From Pelagimonas phthalicica (lineage in GTDB: Bacteria > Pseudomonadota > Alphaproteobacteria > Rhodobacterales > Rhodobacteraceae): a stretch of DNA of 64,000 nucleotides. Positions 8,315 through 16,608 of the stretch are shown one piece after another. The notes under the pieces are model-generated. The model ran no database searches and was not told where the DNA came from. It saw nothing but the letters and a program-made list of their open reading frames with translations. The stretch covers positions 434,001 through 498,000 of the forward strand of contig NZ_SOAP01000003.1 of NCBI RefSeq assembly GCF_004364805.1. Reading direction: 5' to 3'. The translations under genes and the position numbers were made by a program. Position 1 is the first letter of the stretch. Each line of letters begins with the position of its first letter.

Positions 8315-9833
8315 TTTCACGCCGCACGGTAAGCACCTGATTGCAGGCCAATGGGTCAGCACAGAGCAAAAGTTTCAATCCGAACCCGCGACCGGTTCAG
8401 CCCATGAATTCAGCCATGGCACGGTCGATCTGGTGGATCAGGCGGCGCAGGCCGCAGAAGAGGCGTTTTGGACATACGGCTATGCCAGCCGCGAAGAGCG
8501 CGCCGCCTTTCTCAACGAGATTGCCGATCAGATCGAAGCCCGCGCCGAGGCCATCACCCAGATTGGGTCTCAGGAAACCGGCTTGCCCGAGGCACGCTTG
8601 CAGGGCGAGCGTGGCCGCACAACCGGGCAGATCCGCCTATTTGCCAGCCATATTCTTCAAGGTGACTATCTCGACCTACGCCATGATGCCGCCTTGCCGG
8701 ATCGTGCGCCACTGCCGCGCCCCGATCTGCGCATGATCCAGCGCCCGATTGGTCCGGTGGCCGTTTTTGGCGCGTCAAACTTCCCGCTGGCTTTCTCCAC
8801 GGCGGGCGGCGACACCGCCTCGGCGCTGGCGGCGGGGTGCCCGGTTGTGGTGAAGGGCCACAGCGCCCATCCCGGAACCGGCGAGATCATCGCCGAGGCC
8901 ATCCATGCGGCGATCCAGAAATGCGGCGTCCATCCCGGTGTCTTTTCTCTGGTTCAGGGCGGTAACCGGGCCGTGGGGCAATCGCTTGTCCAGCACCCTT
9001 TGATTCAGGCCGTCGGCTTCACCGGCTCGCTTGGCGGTGGCCGAGCCTTGTTCGATCTCTGCGCCCAACGTCCCGATCCCATTCCCTTCTTTGGTGAACT
9101 CGGCTCTGTGAATCCGATGTTCATGCTGCCCGGTGCCATGGCCAGCAAAGCGGACGAGCTGGGGCAGGGCTGGGCTGGCTCGCTCACAATGGGGGCCGGG
9201 CAATTCTGCACCAATCCCGGCATCGCGGTTGTCCAGGCGAGCGAGGATGGTGAGCGTTTCATCGCCGCGACCTTGGCAGCGCTGACGCAGACCGACGCGC
9301 AGGTCATGCTCACCCAAGGCATGGCCCAGACCTATGCCAGCGGCGCTGAGCAAATGGGAAGTCATACAAATGTGCAGGCGCTTCTTGAAACCGCCTGCGG
9401 CCCCCGCGAAGCCAAGCCCTTCCTGTTCAAAACAACCGCGCAGGATTGGCTGAACAATCACGCGCTCAGCGAAGAAGTCTTTGGCCCGCTCGGCCTGGTG
9501 ATCGTCGCCAGCAATGCCCAAGAGGTCCTCGACGTGGCGCGCAGCCTGCCAGGGCAATTGACGGCGACCCTGCATATGTCTGCCAATGACACTGAATTTG
9601 CGCGCAAAATCAGGCCGATCCTCGAACGCAAAGCTGGCCGCATCCTCGCCAATGGTTTCCCGACCGGCGTTGAAGTCTGCGATGCCATGGTCCATGGCGG
9701 CCCTTATCCGGCCTCCACAAACTTTGGCGCGACTTCCGTGGGCACTTTGGCGATCCGCCGTTTCCTGCGACCGGTCTGTTACCAGAATATCCCGACCGAT
9801 GTGCTGCCCGCCGACCTGAGGACCTTGGGCTAA
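8307..9833 (+). CDS. 2-ketoglutarate semialdehyde (2,5-dioxovalerate) dehydrogenase
   Basis: NAD(P)+-dependent aldehyde dehydrogenase that makes 2-oxoglutarate in the last step of galactarate/glucarate breakdown. The 508-residue protein has the family residues: Asn158 in FGASNFP, general base Glu264 in ELGSVNP, and nucleophile Cys301 in GQFCTNPG. The FGASNFPLAFSTAGGDTAS stretch is characteristic of the KGSADH clade rather than of general aldehyde dehydrogenases. It sits with udh, kdgD and gci, which together supply its substrate. The ATG overlaps the end of udh. It is probably the last gene of the transcript that starts at the transporter, because a separate promoter precedes kdgD. Confidence 0.9.
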   Translation: MTDFTPHGKHLIAGQWVSTEQKFQSEPATGSAHEFSHGTVDLVDQAAQAAEEAFWTYGYASREERAAFLNEIADQIEARAEAITQIGSQETGLPEARLQGERGRTTGQIRLFASHILQGDYLDLRHDAALPDRAPLPRPDLRMIQRPIGPVAVFGASNFPLAFSTAGGDTASALAAGCPVVVKGHSAHPGTGEIIAEAIHAAIQKCGVHPGVFSLVQGGNRAVGQSLVQHPLIQAVGFTGSLGGGRALFDLCAQRPDPIPFFGELGSVNPMFMLPGAMASKADELGQGWAGSLTMGAGQFCTNPGIAVVQASEDGERFIAATLAALTQTDAQVMLTQGMAQTYASGAEQMGSHTNVQALLETACGPREAKPFLFKTTAQDWLNNHALSEEVFGPLGLVIVASNAQEVLDVARSLPGQLTATLHMSANDTEFARKIRPILERKAGRILANGFPTGVEVCDAMVHGGPYPASTNFGATSVGTLAIRRFLRPVCYQNIPTDVLPADLRTLG

Positions 9834-9845
9834 GCCCCGTTTCGA

Positions 9846-9885
9846 TTGACATAAATAGAAAGTTATCATACAAGTAGTATGATAA
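9846..9885 (+). promoter_or_regulatory. Promoter with overlapping palindromic operator upstream of kdgD
   Basis: A consensus -35 box TTGACA (9846-9851) is followed after 17 bases by TACAAG (9869-9874), a fair -10 box. Across the -10 lies a perfect inverted repeat, TTATCATAC-AAGTA-GTATGATAA (9863-9885), with 9-bp arms. An operator in this place would block RNA polymerase when bound. The half-site resembles TTGTCATACAA upstream of kduI and GTATGATC upstream of the gntR gene, which points to the local GntR/FCD protein as repressor. Confidence 0.75.
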
Positions 9886-9889
9886 ATGA

Positions 9890-10804
<915 letters not shown>

Positions 10805-10855
10805 GGGGCTGCCCCCAAAGAGCCAGCGCCCCCAGCGACCGCCGAGAGGATCGTT

Positions 10856-11989
10856 ATGAAGATTGCCGATATCCGAACCCATCTGCTCGAGCACCAGCTT
10901 GAAACCGCGTTCGAAAGCGCCTCAATGCGGTTTGACAAGCGTAGCCATGTGCTGGTCGAGGTCATCTGTGACGATGGCACCATAGGGTGGGGCGAATGCC
11001 TTGGTCCTGCGCGGCCCAATGCGGCGGTGGTTGACGCCTATAAGGGGTTTCTGATCGGGCAAAACCCGCTGGAAACCGAAAAGCTCTGGGCGACCTGTTA
11101 CAATGCGCTGCGCGATCAGGGGCAGCGCGGCCTGACCGTCACAGCACTGTCGGGCATCGACATCGCGCTTTGGGACATCAAGGGCAAGCATTTTGGCGCG
11201 CCCATTTCCACCCTGCTTGGCGGGCGCTGGCATGACCGGATCGAGGCCTATGCGACGGGCAGTTTCAAACGTGATGGCGTTGATCGTGTTCAGGACAATG
11301 CCCTTGAAATGGCGGCCCATGCCGAGGCGGGTTTTGACCGGATGAAGGTCAAGATCGGCTTTGACGTGGCCGAAGACCTGCGGGTCATCAAGGCCGTGCG
11401 CGAGGCCATTGGTCCGACCTGGCGTTTGATGATCGATGCAAATCACGGCTACACCGCGGCTGAGGCGATCAAGCTTGGCCAGGCGGCTGCAGAATTTGAT
11501 ATTGACTGGTTCGAAGAGCCGGTCCTGCCCGAACAGCTCTCGGCCTATCGCGACGTGCGCGCGCGCCAGCCGCTGCCTCTGGCGGCGGGCGAGACTTGGC
11601 ACACGCGCTGGGGCTATCGCGAGGCGCTGGAAAGCCGCGCGGTGGACATCATCCAGCCGGATCTCTGCGGCGTTGGCGGTTTTAGCGAAGCCAAAAAGGT
11701 CGCCGATCTCGCCTCGGTCTATGGGGTGCGCGTGGTCCCGCATGTCTGGGGCACCGCTGTGCAGATTGCGGCGGCGCTGCAATTCCTGTCCTCGATGGTG
11801 CCCGACCCGGTGCGCACCGCTCCTGTTGCACCGATCATGGAGTTCGACCGCACCCATAACCCGTTCCGTCAGGCCATTGTCACCTCTCCGATTGAACATG
11901 AAAACGGCTGGGTTCACGTCCCCGATGGGCCGGGGCTCGGCATCGAAATCAACCGCGACGCATTGCGCGACTTCGCGCCAAGGGATTAG
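10856..11989 (+). CDS. gci: D-galactarolactone cycloisomerase (enolase superfamily)
   Basis: Opens D-galactaro-1,4-lactone to 3-deoxy-2-keto-hexarate, the substrate of KdgD. It is a mandelate racemase/muconate lactonizing enzyme family protein of 377 residues. Metal ligands Asp194 (DANHGY), Glu220 and Glu246 are visible, as are Lys164/Lys166 of the KVK motif and His296 in VPHVWG. Long stretches such as GWGECLGPARPNAAVV and YNALRDQGQRGL match my memory of the characterised Agrobacterium Gci. The next gene encodes the isomerase that pairs with it there. Galactarate dehydratase is the main alternative, but the residue pattern and neighbour favour Gci. Confidence 0.88.
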   Translation: MKIADIRTHLLEHQLETAFESASMRFDKRSHVLVEVICDDGTIGWGECLGPARPNAAVVDAYKGFLIGQNPLETEKLWATCYNALRDQGQRGLTVTALSGIDIALWDIKGKHFGAPISTLLGGRWHDRIEAYATGSFKRDGVDRVQDNALEMAAHAEAGFDRMKVKIGFDVAEDLRVIKAVREAIGPTWRLMIDANHGYTAAEAIKLGQAAAEFDIDWFEEPVLPEQLSAYRDVRARQPLPLAAGETWHTRWGYREALESRAVDIIQPDLCGVGGFSEAKKVADLASVYGVRVVPHVWGTAVQIAAALQFLSSMVPDPVRTAPVAPIMEFDRTHNPFRQAIVTSPIEHENGWVHVPDGPGLGIEINRDALRDFAPRD

Positions 11990-11991
11990 AA

Positions 11992-12843
11992 ATGATTGAT
12001 CGCACGCTGGCGGGCGCGCCCGCGAAAACCCGGTTGCCGCAGGGCGCTGTGGACACGCAAATGCATATGTATGTCGCCGGTTTCCCCGCGGTCGAGGGCG
12101 GCCCCGGACTGCCGCCCGCGCCCCTGCCCACGCCCGAGATGTACCGCAAGGTCATGTCCTGGTTGGGCATTGAGCGTGTGGTGATCACCCAGGGCAATGC
12201 GCATCAGGCCGACAATGCTTGTCTGCTGGCCTGTATGAAAGAGATGGGTGAAGTTGCGCGCGGCGTGGCCGTCATCACGCCCGATGTCTCTGATGCCGAG
12301 ATTGAGGCGCTTAGCGCGCAGGGCATTGTCGGCGCGCGCATCATGGACCTGCCGGGCGGGGCCATTGGCCTTGATCGTCTGGAAGAGATCGACGCGATTG
12401 CCGCAAATGCCGGTTGGATGATGGCGGTGCAATTTGACGGCTCTGCTTTGCCACGTCTGGAGCCTCGGCTGGCTTCGTTGAAATCAGACTGGGTTCTGGA
12501 TCACCACGGCAAGATCTTCTCCGGCATCACCAACAGCCATGTGGCCACGATCAAGCGGCTGCTGGATCGCGGCAAGATGCGTTTCAAATTCGCCGGTTGT
12601 TATGAATCCTCCCGCAGCGGCGGCCCGGATTACCCCGATATCGCCGAGCTTGCCCGCGAAATCGCGCGTTACGCGCCAGAGCGGATCGTCTGGGGAACCA
12701 ACTGGCCCCATAACATGGCCACCAAGACCGAAGACTACCCGGATGACGCCGCCCTACTGGACACTGTGCTGGGCTGGCTGCCAGAGGGGGCTGCGCTTGA
12801 GCGGGCCTTGGTCGAGAACCCCGCCGAGCTCTATCGGTTTTAG
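11992..12843 (+). CDS. gli: D-galactarolactone isomerase (amidohydrolase superfamily)
   Basis: Converts the 1,5-lactone made by uronate dehydrogenase to the 1,4-lactone used by Gci. The protein has 283 residues and belongs to the COG3618 amidohydrolases related to LigI. The N-terminal motif reads DTQMHMY, so the usual HxH metal pair is QxH. The second half has DHHGK (about 165-169) and WGTNWPHN (about 233-240), both common in this group. It follows gci after only 2 bases, the same pairing known from Agrobacterium. The family is clear; the isomerase function is inferred from similarity to that pair and from pathway context, and lactone hydrolysis remains possible. Confidence 0.8.
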   Translation: MIDRTLAGAPAKTRLPQGAVDTQMHMYVAGFPAVEGGPGLPPAPLPTPEMYRKVMSWLGIERVVITQGNAHQADNACLLACMKEMGEVARGVAVITPDVSDAEIEALSAQGIVGARIMDLPGGAIGLDRLEEIDAIAANAGWMMAVQFDGSALPRLEPRLASLKSDWVLDHHGKIFSGITNSHVATIKRLLDRGKMRFKFAGCYESSRSGGPDYPDIAELAREIARYAPERIVWGTNWPHNMATKTEDYPDDAALLDTVLGWLPEGAALERALVENPAELYRF

Positions 12844-12858
12844 GGGCCAACCTAGGGC

Positions 12859-12878
12859 AGGGGCCTTGCGCCCCTTTC
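12859..12878 (+). terminator. Hairpin after gli
   Basis: AGGGGC-CTTGC-GCCCCT (12859-12875) forms a 6-bp stem 15 bases after the gli stop codon, followed by a short T/C run. It is a plausible weak end for the kdgD-gci-gli transcript before the convergent kdu operon. Confidence 0.5.
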
Positions 12879-12890
12879 CCGTGCTCCAAC

Positions 12891-12924
12891 AAAAAGCCGG
12901 TGGGTCAAATCGTGACCCACCGGC
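12891..12924 (-). terminator. Intrinsic terminator of the kduI-kduD operon
   Basis: On the minus strand a perfect 12-bp stem (arms 12913-12924 and 12896-12907, GCCGGTGGGTCA and its complement) with a 5-base loop is followed by TTTTTG. It lies 23 bases after the kduD stop and is a textbook rho-independent terminator in that direction; the plus-strand side lacks a T-run. Confidence 0.85.
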
Positions 12925-12947
12925 TCATACTTTGCGTTTGCCTGACC

Positions 12948-13688
12948 TTAGCGCGCCAGCCACCCGCCATCCACATTGATCACCGCGCCATGCACATAAT
13001 CAGAGGCTGGGGCGCTCAGGAACACTGCCGTGTCGGCAATATCCTCAGGATCACCCCAACGCCCCGCCGGGATACGCTCGAGGATCGCCTGATTGCGCGC
13101 CTCATCCGCGCGCAGCGCCTCGGTGTTGTTGGTGGCAATATAGCCCGGCGCAATGGCGTTCACATTGATCCCACGCGCCGCCCATTCATTGGCCAGCAGC
13201 TTGGTCAACCCGGCCACCGCATGTTTGGACGCAGTATAAGACGGCACGCGAATGCCGCCCTGAAAGGACAGCAAAGAGGCGATATTGACGATCTTACCCT
13301 GGCGATCCTGCGCCAGCGCCTCCTTGGCAAAAGCCTGGCAGGTAAAGAACAACGCCTTGGCGTTCACATCCATCACATCGTCCCAATCGGTTTCCGAGAA
13401 ATCCACGGAGTCCTCACGCCGAATGATGCCCGCATTATTGACCAGAATGTCATATCCCGCGCCCGTAAACACATCCCGACCCGCCATCGGATCGGCAAAA
13501 TCGATGATCAAGGCCGACGCCGCGCCACCCGCATCGTGAATTTTGCCGATGGTCTCGTCACAAGACCGCCGCCCACCGCAAACAACCTGCGCGCCTGCAG
13601 CGGCCAAAGACACCGCAATCGCTTGCCCGATCCCGGTATTCGCGCCCGTCACCAGCGCCTTTTTCCCCTCAAGCGAAAAGCGGCTCAT
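12948..13688 (-). CDS. kduD: 2-dehydro-3-deoxy-D-gluconate 5-dehydrogenase (SDR)
   Basis: Reduces 3-deoxy-D-glycero-2,5-hexodiulosonate to 2-keto-3-deoxygluconate with NADH. It is a 246-residue classical SDR with TGANTGIG at 14-21, NNAG at 84-87, and catalytic Ser138, Tyr151 and Lys155 (YTASK). Length equals that of characterised KduD. Its ATG overlaps the kduI stop (ATGA), so the two are coupled in one short operon with a strong terminator. KduD alone is hard to separate from other SDRs; the partnership with kduI in a pectin island settles it. The later steps (KDG kinase and KDPG aldolase) are not in this window. Confidence 0.9.
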   Translation of the reverse strand: MSRFSLEGKKALVTGANTGIGQAIAVSLAAAGAQVVCGGRRSCDETIGKIHDAGGAASALIIDFADPMAGRDVFTGAGYDILVNNAGIIRREDSVDFSETDWDDVMDVNAKALFFTCQAFAKEALAQDRQGKIVNIASLLSFQGGIRVPSYTASKHAVAGLTKLLANEWAARGINVNAIAPGYIATNNTEALRADEARNQAILERIPAGRWGDPEDIADTAVFLSAPASDYVHGAVINVDGGWLAR

Positions 13689-14509
13689 TTCATGTCCTTC
13701 GGTTGAATAAAGTCCATGTCGGTATAATCGACATTGTCGCCGGCCATGGCCCAGATAAACGTGTATTCGCCGATGCCTGCGCCGGAATGGATCGACCAGG
13801 GCGGAGAAATCGCAGCTTCTTCATTGCTCATGAACAGGTGGCGCGTTTCGGTCGGTTCGCCCATCAGATGCAGCACACGGCTTTCCTCATCCATGCCCCA
13901 ATACAGATAGGCCTCCATGCGGCGGTCATGAATATGGCTCGGGATCGTGTTCCAGACCGAGCCATCCTCCAGCGAGGTATAGCCCAGGATCAGCTGGCAG
14001 CTCTCCATCACCTTGGGGTGGATGAACATCTTGATCGTACGTTTGTTCGAGGTTTCGGCCGCGCCCATCGCCACCTTTTCGCACTCATCCATCGTGATCA
14101 GACGGTTGGGAAAGCTCTCATGCGCCGGGGCAGAGGTGATGTAAAACCGGCCCGCACCGTCAAAGGTCACATCGCCCGTGCCCTTGCCCAGATACAGCAC
14201 CTCGCCCTTGGCCAGCGTATAGCTTGTCCCGTCAGCAGAAACCGTGCCGGTTTCGCCAATATTGACGATGCCCATCTCGCGACGCTCCAGAAAGGTGTCG
14301 GTCTTGGTTTCTTCAACCTTGCCCAGGGTCAGAGGCGCGCCATTTGGCACGGCCCCGCCCAAAACAAACCGGTCATAATGGGTATAAACAAGGCGAATTT
14401 CGCCCGGTGCGAACAGGCCTCCGGCCAGGAAATTGGAACGCAGCGTGTCCGTGTCCATTTGTTTGGCATGGTCCGGATGAATGGCGTGGCGGGTTTCAAC
14501 GGTCAGCAT
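13685..14509 (-). CDS. kduI: 5-dehydro-4-deoxy-D-glucuronate isomerase
   Basis: Isomerises 5-keto-4-deoxyuronate, which forms from unsaturated galacturonate, for reduction by KduD. The 274-residue cupin-fold protein keeps the zinc ligands: His192 and His194 (SHIHDRR), Glu199 and His241, each offset by four from the E. coli numbering as I recall it. I chose the ATG at 14509 because GAGGG lies just upstream and the protein begins MLTVETRH as in relatives; another ATG lies five codons further upstream (14524). It supplies substrate from the GH105 hydrolase on the opposite strand and from any pectate lyase elsewhere. Confidence 0.92.
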   Translation of the reverse strand: MLTVETRHAIHPDHAKQMDTDTLRSNFLAGGLFAPGEIRLVYTHYDRFVLGGAVPNGAPLTLGKVEETKTDTFLERREMGIVNIGETGTVSADGTSYTLAKGEVLYLGKGTGDVTFDGAGRFYITSAPAHESFPNRLITMDECEKVAMGAAETSNKRTIKMFIHPKVMESCQLILGYTSLEDGSVWNTIPSHIHDRRMEAYLYWGMDEESRVLHLMGEPTETRHLFMSNEEAAISPPWSIHSGAGIGEYTFIWAMAGDNVDYTDMDFIQPKDMK

Positions 14510-14555
14510 GGAGCCCTCTTGCATGACAAAATGAACCTGATTCTGAAATCAAGTC

Positions 14556-14582
14556 GTATTAATAATACTGGTTGTCATACAA
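14556..14582. promoter_or_regulatory. Two palindromes upstream of kduI (candidate GntR operator)
   Basis: TTGTCATACAA (14572-14582) fits the GT-N3-AC core typical of FCD/GntR operators and shares TCATACAA with the kdgD operator. Next to it is a second palindrome, GTATT-AAT-AATAC (14556-14568). Both lie 47-73 bases upstream of the chosen kduI start, where a repressor would overlap the promoter. Confidence 0.55.
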
Positions 14583-14623
14583 TTTGAGTGAAGTCAATTT
14601 CGCTTTGCTCTATGCCGCGCGCT

Positions 14624-14872
14624 ATTCAAGTCCTGTCTCTCGTCACCAGGAACTGAAGTCTACTACTTAGGTAAATAGCAACCACACAGGTTCGCGCCCG
14701 GCACCGAGGGTGGGCGCGTCCAACCTTGGCAAACGGGTGGTGGCATCAGGAAACTGCGTATCTTGTTGAAACGTTGAGCCGAATTCGCGCCCGCCCTGGG
14801 GGCGGGGTCGGGCGCGAACCGGATCGCAAGCGATCCGGGGGCGGTATCTGGATGACAAGAATTCAAGTCCTG
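14624..14872. repeat. Structured intergenic element bounded by 12-bp direct repeats
   Basis: ATTCAAGTCCTG occurs at 14624-14635 and again at 14861-14872. Just inside lie imperfect terminal inverted repeats: TCTCGTCACCAG at the left and, on the other strand, TCTTGTCATCCAG at the right. The interior holds TTCGCGCCCG twice directly (14691-14700, 14784-14793) and once inverted (14809-14818), plus CCGGATCGC-AA-GCGATCCGG (14819-14838). No convincing protein is encoded. The layout resembles a small non-autonomous (MITE-like) insertion or an intergenic mosaic element. It fills most of the kduI-gntR gap. Confidence 0.5.
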
Positions 14873-14875
14873 ACC

Positions 14876-15583
14876 CTAGTCCCGCAGCAATTTCTTATAG
14901 CGGGCTTGGCTGCCCTTCAGATGCATGCGCATGGCCTGTCTTGCGCCATCTTCATCACCGTCCAGAACAGCATAAACGATGTCGCGATGCTCTTGTTTCA
15001 GCAGGGCCGTGTATTCCGGAGCAACTGGCGTTTCGGTCGGATGCAAGGCATGGCGCGGGATCATGGTCGCGCCAAGCATGGATAATGTATCGGCAAAACG
15101 CTTGTTGTTTGATGCTTCGGCAATGGCCAGATGCAGGGCGAAATCCGCCTCATGGGTCGATGCATCCGTGTCGGTCAACTCTTCCAAGTGCTTTAAACTC
15201 TTGAGGATTTTTTCCTCTTGCGCCGGGCTGTGACGGATGGCAGCCAGGCCTGCTGCCTCGACTTCGATCGCGGTGCGCAGTTCCAGAAGCTCAATCATGG
15301 ATGACAATTGTTCAGGGTTGGCGCTTTGGAACGGCATGATGGGCGGGTTGACCGGTTCGATCACAAAGACCCCGGCACCACGACGCGAATCCACCAGCCC
15401 GTCGGCGCGCAGCGATGCAATTGCTTCGCGGATCACAGTGCGCGACACGCCGTGTTCTTCGGTGAGGCTGGCTTCGCTTGGCAGCCGGTCGCCCGGACGA
15501 TAATCGCCTGACGTTATTTGTTCTTTCAGCTTGTCCCGGACTTCAACGACCAAGGTTTTGCGTTTTGGGGCTAGAGTTGACAT
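14876..15583 (-). CDS. GntR-family transcriptional regulator, FCD (FadR) subfamily
   Basis: DNA-binding regulator of 235 residues. The N-terminal winged helix runs from about 8 to 76 with the motif LPSEASLTEEHGVSRTVIREAIASL. The C-terminal FCD ligand domain (about 95-225) has candidate metal/ligand residues Asp147, His151, His199 and His221. ATG 15583 is chosen because the protein then starts as GntR regulators do; an in-frame ATG at 15670 would add 29 residues of unlike composition. FCD regulators of uronate genes usually release DNA when a uronate or aldarate binds. Location between kduI and the palindromes suggests it controls this island and itself; this is inference. Confidence 0.88.
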   Translation of the reverse strand: MSTLAPKRKTLVVEVRDKLKEQITSGDYRPGDRLPSEASLTEEHGVSRTVIREAIASLRADGLVDSRRGAGVFVIEPVNPPIMPFQSANPEQLSSMIELLELRTAIEVEAAGLAAIRHSPAQEEKILKSLKHLEELTDTDASTHEADFALHLAIAEASNNKRFADTLSMLGATMIPRHALHPTETPVAPEYTALLKQEHRDIVYAVLDGDEDGARQAMRMHLKGSQARYKKLLRD

Positions 15584-15692
15584 GGCTTTCTCGCTGCTCG
15601 GTCCAAGGGTTCTGCGCTTTTCGACATCCATTCGCCAGGGGAAGGCCGCCATCCAATCGCCTAACGCCATGTGGCGTTTGAGTATGGAGTTT

Positions 15693-15728
15693 GTCCTATA
15701 AGACAGAATAATGCAAATATGTATGATC
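15693..15728. promoter_or_regulatory. Candidate autoregulatory sites upstream of the gntR gene
   Basis: A near-perfect palindrome GTCCTATAAGAC (15693-15704) is followed by GTATGATC (15721-15728). The latter matches seven of nine bases of the GTATGATAA arm in the kdgD operator. Both lie 110-145 bases upstream of the chosen gntR start. Confidence 0.4.
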
Positions 15729-15859
15729 TATTTTCGGGTAGGGGCTCAATCTGGGGCATCAACAGATGCTATTGGCAAGGGGGCTGCCGATGCTCAACGG
15801 CGTTCGTCAACAGAGTTTAACCAGAATTTACCATCTAATTGTGCGGTGAATTCAGCGGA

Positions 15860-15965
15860 GGGGGCAATCTCTCCCAAATTCGGGCAGAATCGGACAGATT
15901 GGGTGGGCGGTTTGCTCCGGGGCCCCGGATTGGGGGCGAAAGGGCAGGGGGAAATCTCCCCCAAA
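15860..15965. repeat. Pair of near-identical 19-bp hairpin-forming repeats
   Basis: GGGGGCAATCTCTCCCAAA (15860-15878) and GGGGGAAATCTCCCCCAAA (15947-15965) differ at two positions. The second folds into GGGGGA-AATC-TCCCCC. They lie in the roughly 470-base non-coding gap between the gntR start and the ogt stop. I see no credible gene in that gap. Confidence 0.5.
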
Positions 15966-16049
15966 CGCGCGGCGTTTTGTACTGATTGCCCTGTTGCCCA
16001 TTCAGCGCCCGGCCCGTTACCCCCCACCGTGCGCCCTCTTAAAACTGGG

Positions 16050-16505
16050 TCAGATCAACAGGCTCGCCGCGCCTTCGTGTTTCAGCAGCTCGACCTTGGT
16101 TTCAACCCCGTAAGTGCCTGAAAATCCGCCTAAACCAGAGGCTGACAGCACGCGATGACACGGGATGATCAGCGGGATGGGATTGCCACCACAAGCCCCA
16201 CCCACCGCCTGAGCCGGGGCCCCAATCTCTTGAGCAATCTCGCCATAAGTCCTTGTTTCCCCGAAAGGAATAGCAGACATCACCTCGCAGACCTGACGCT
16301 GAAAATCGGAGCCGTTAACCTTTAGGGCGAGGTCAAAAACCTCCAATTCCCCGGCAAAATAGGCCAGGATCTGCGCCTTGGCCTCCTCTAAAAGGGGCGT
16401 GCTTTCAATAGCTTGCACGCTATTCCACCCGGCTCTGACAATCGCGTCACCCTCTTGGGTGACACTAAAAACCCCGGTCGGTGTATCAAAGTAAATCTGA
16501 GCCAT
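16050..16505 (-). CDS. ogt: Methylated-DNA-[protein]-cysteine S-methyltransferase
   Basis: Repairs O6-alkylguanine by irreversible transfer of the alkyl group to its own cysteine. The 151-residue protein has the PCHRV active-site motif with Cys116, the upstream NPIPLIIP strand and the helix-turn-helix FGETRTYGEIAQEIG (about 81-95) with the arginine-finger region AVGGACGGNP. No Ada-type N-terminal domain is present, so it is the stand-alone Ogt/AGT form. The region upstream is shared with the divergent dehydrogenase gene. Function is firm. Confidence 0.93.
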   Translation of the reverse strand: MAQIYFDTPTGVFSVTQEGDAIVRAGWNSVQAIESTPLLEEAKAQILAYFAGELEVFDLALKVNGSDFQRQVCEVMSAIPFGETRTYGEIAQEIGAPAQAVGGACGGNPIPLIIPCHRVLSASGLGGFSGTYGVETKVELLKHEGAASLLI

Positions 16506-16608
16506 GGCAACACCGTAACCCCTTGTCTAAAAAAGACAATCCCTTGTCGCGAACAGAATGGTCAAGCCCTCGGAATCCCGCCAACCTGCTCGAAAAGGGG
16601 AGGATGAC

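Noticed and set aside
12900-13706. Long plus-strand frame opposite kduD (268 codons)
   Set aside because: It is the mirror frame of a clear SDR gene, rich in Arg/His as high-GC antisense frames are, and has no family motif.
14663-14866. 67-codon minus-strand frame in the structured element
   Set aside because: It encodes only the repeats; Pro/Arg-rich and without a ribosome site.
15711-16121. 136-codon plus-strand frame between gntR and ogt
   Set aside because: It overlaps the ogt C-terminus on the other strand, lacks a ribosome site and its middle consists of the hairpin repeats.
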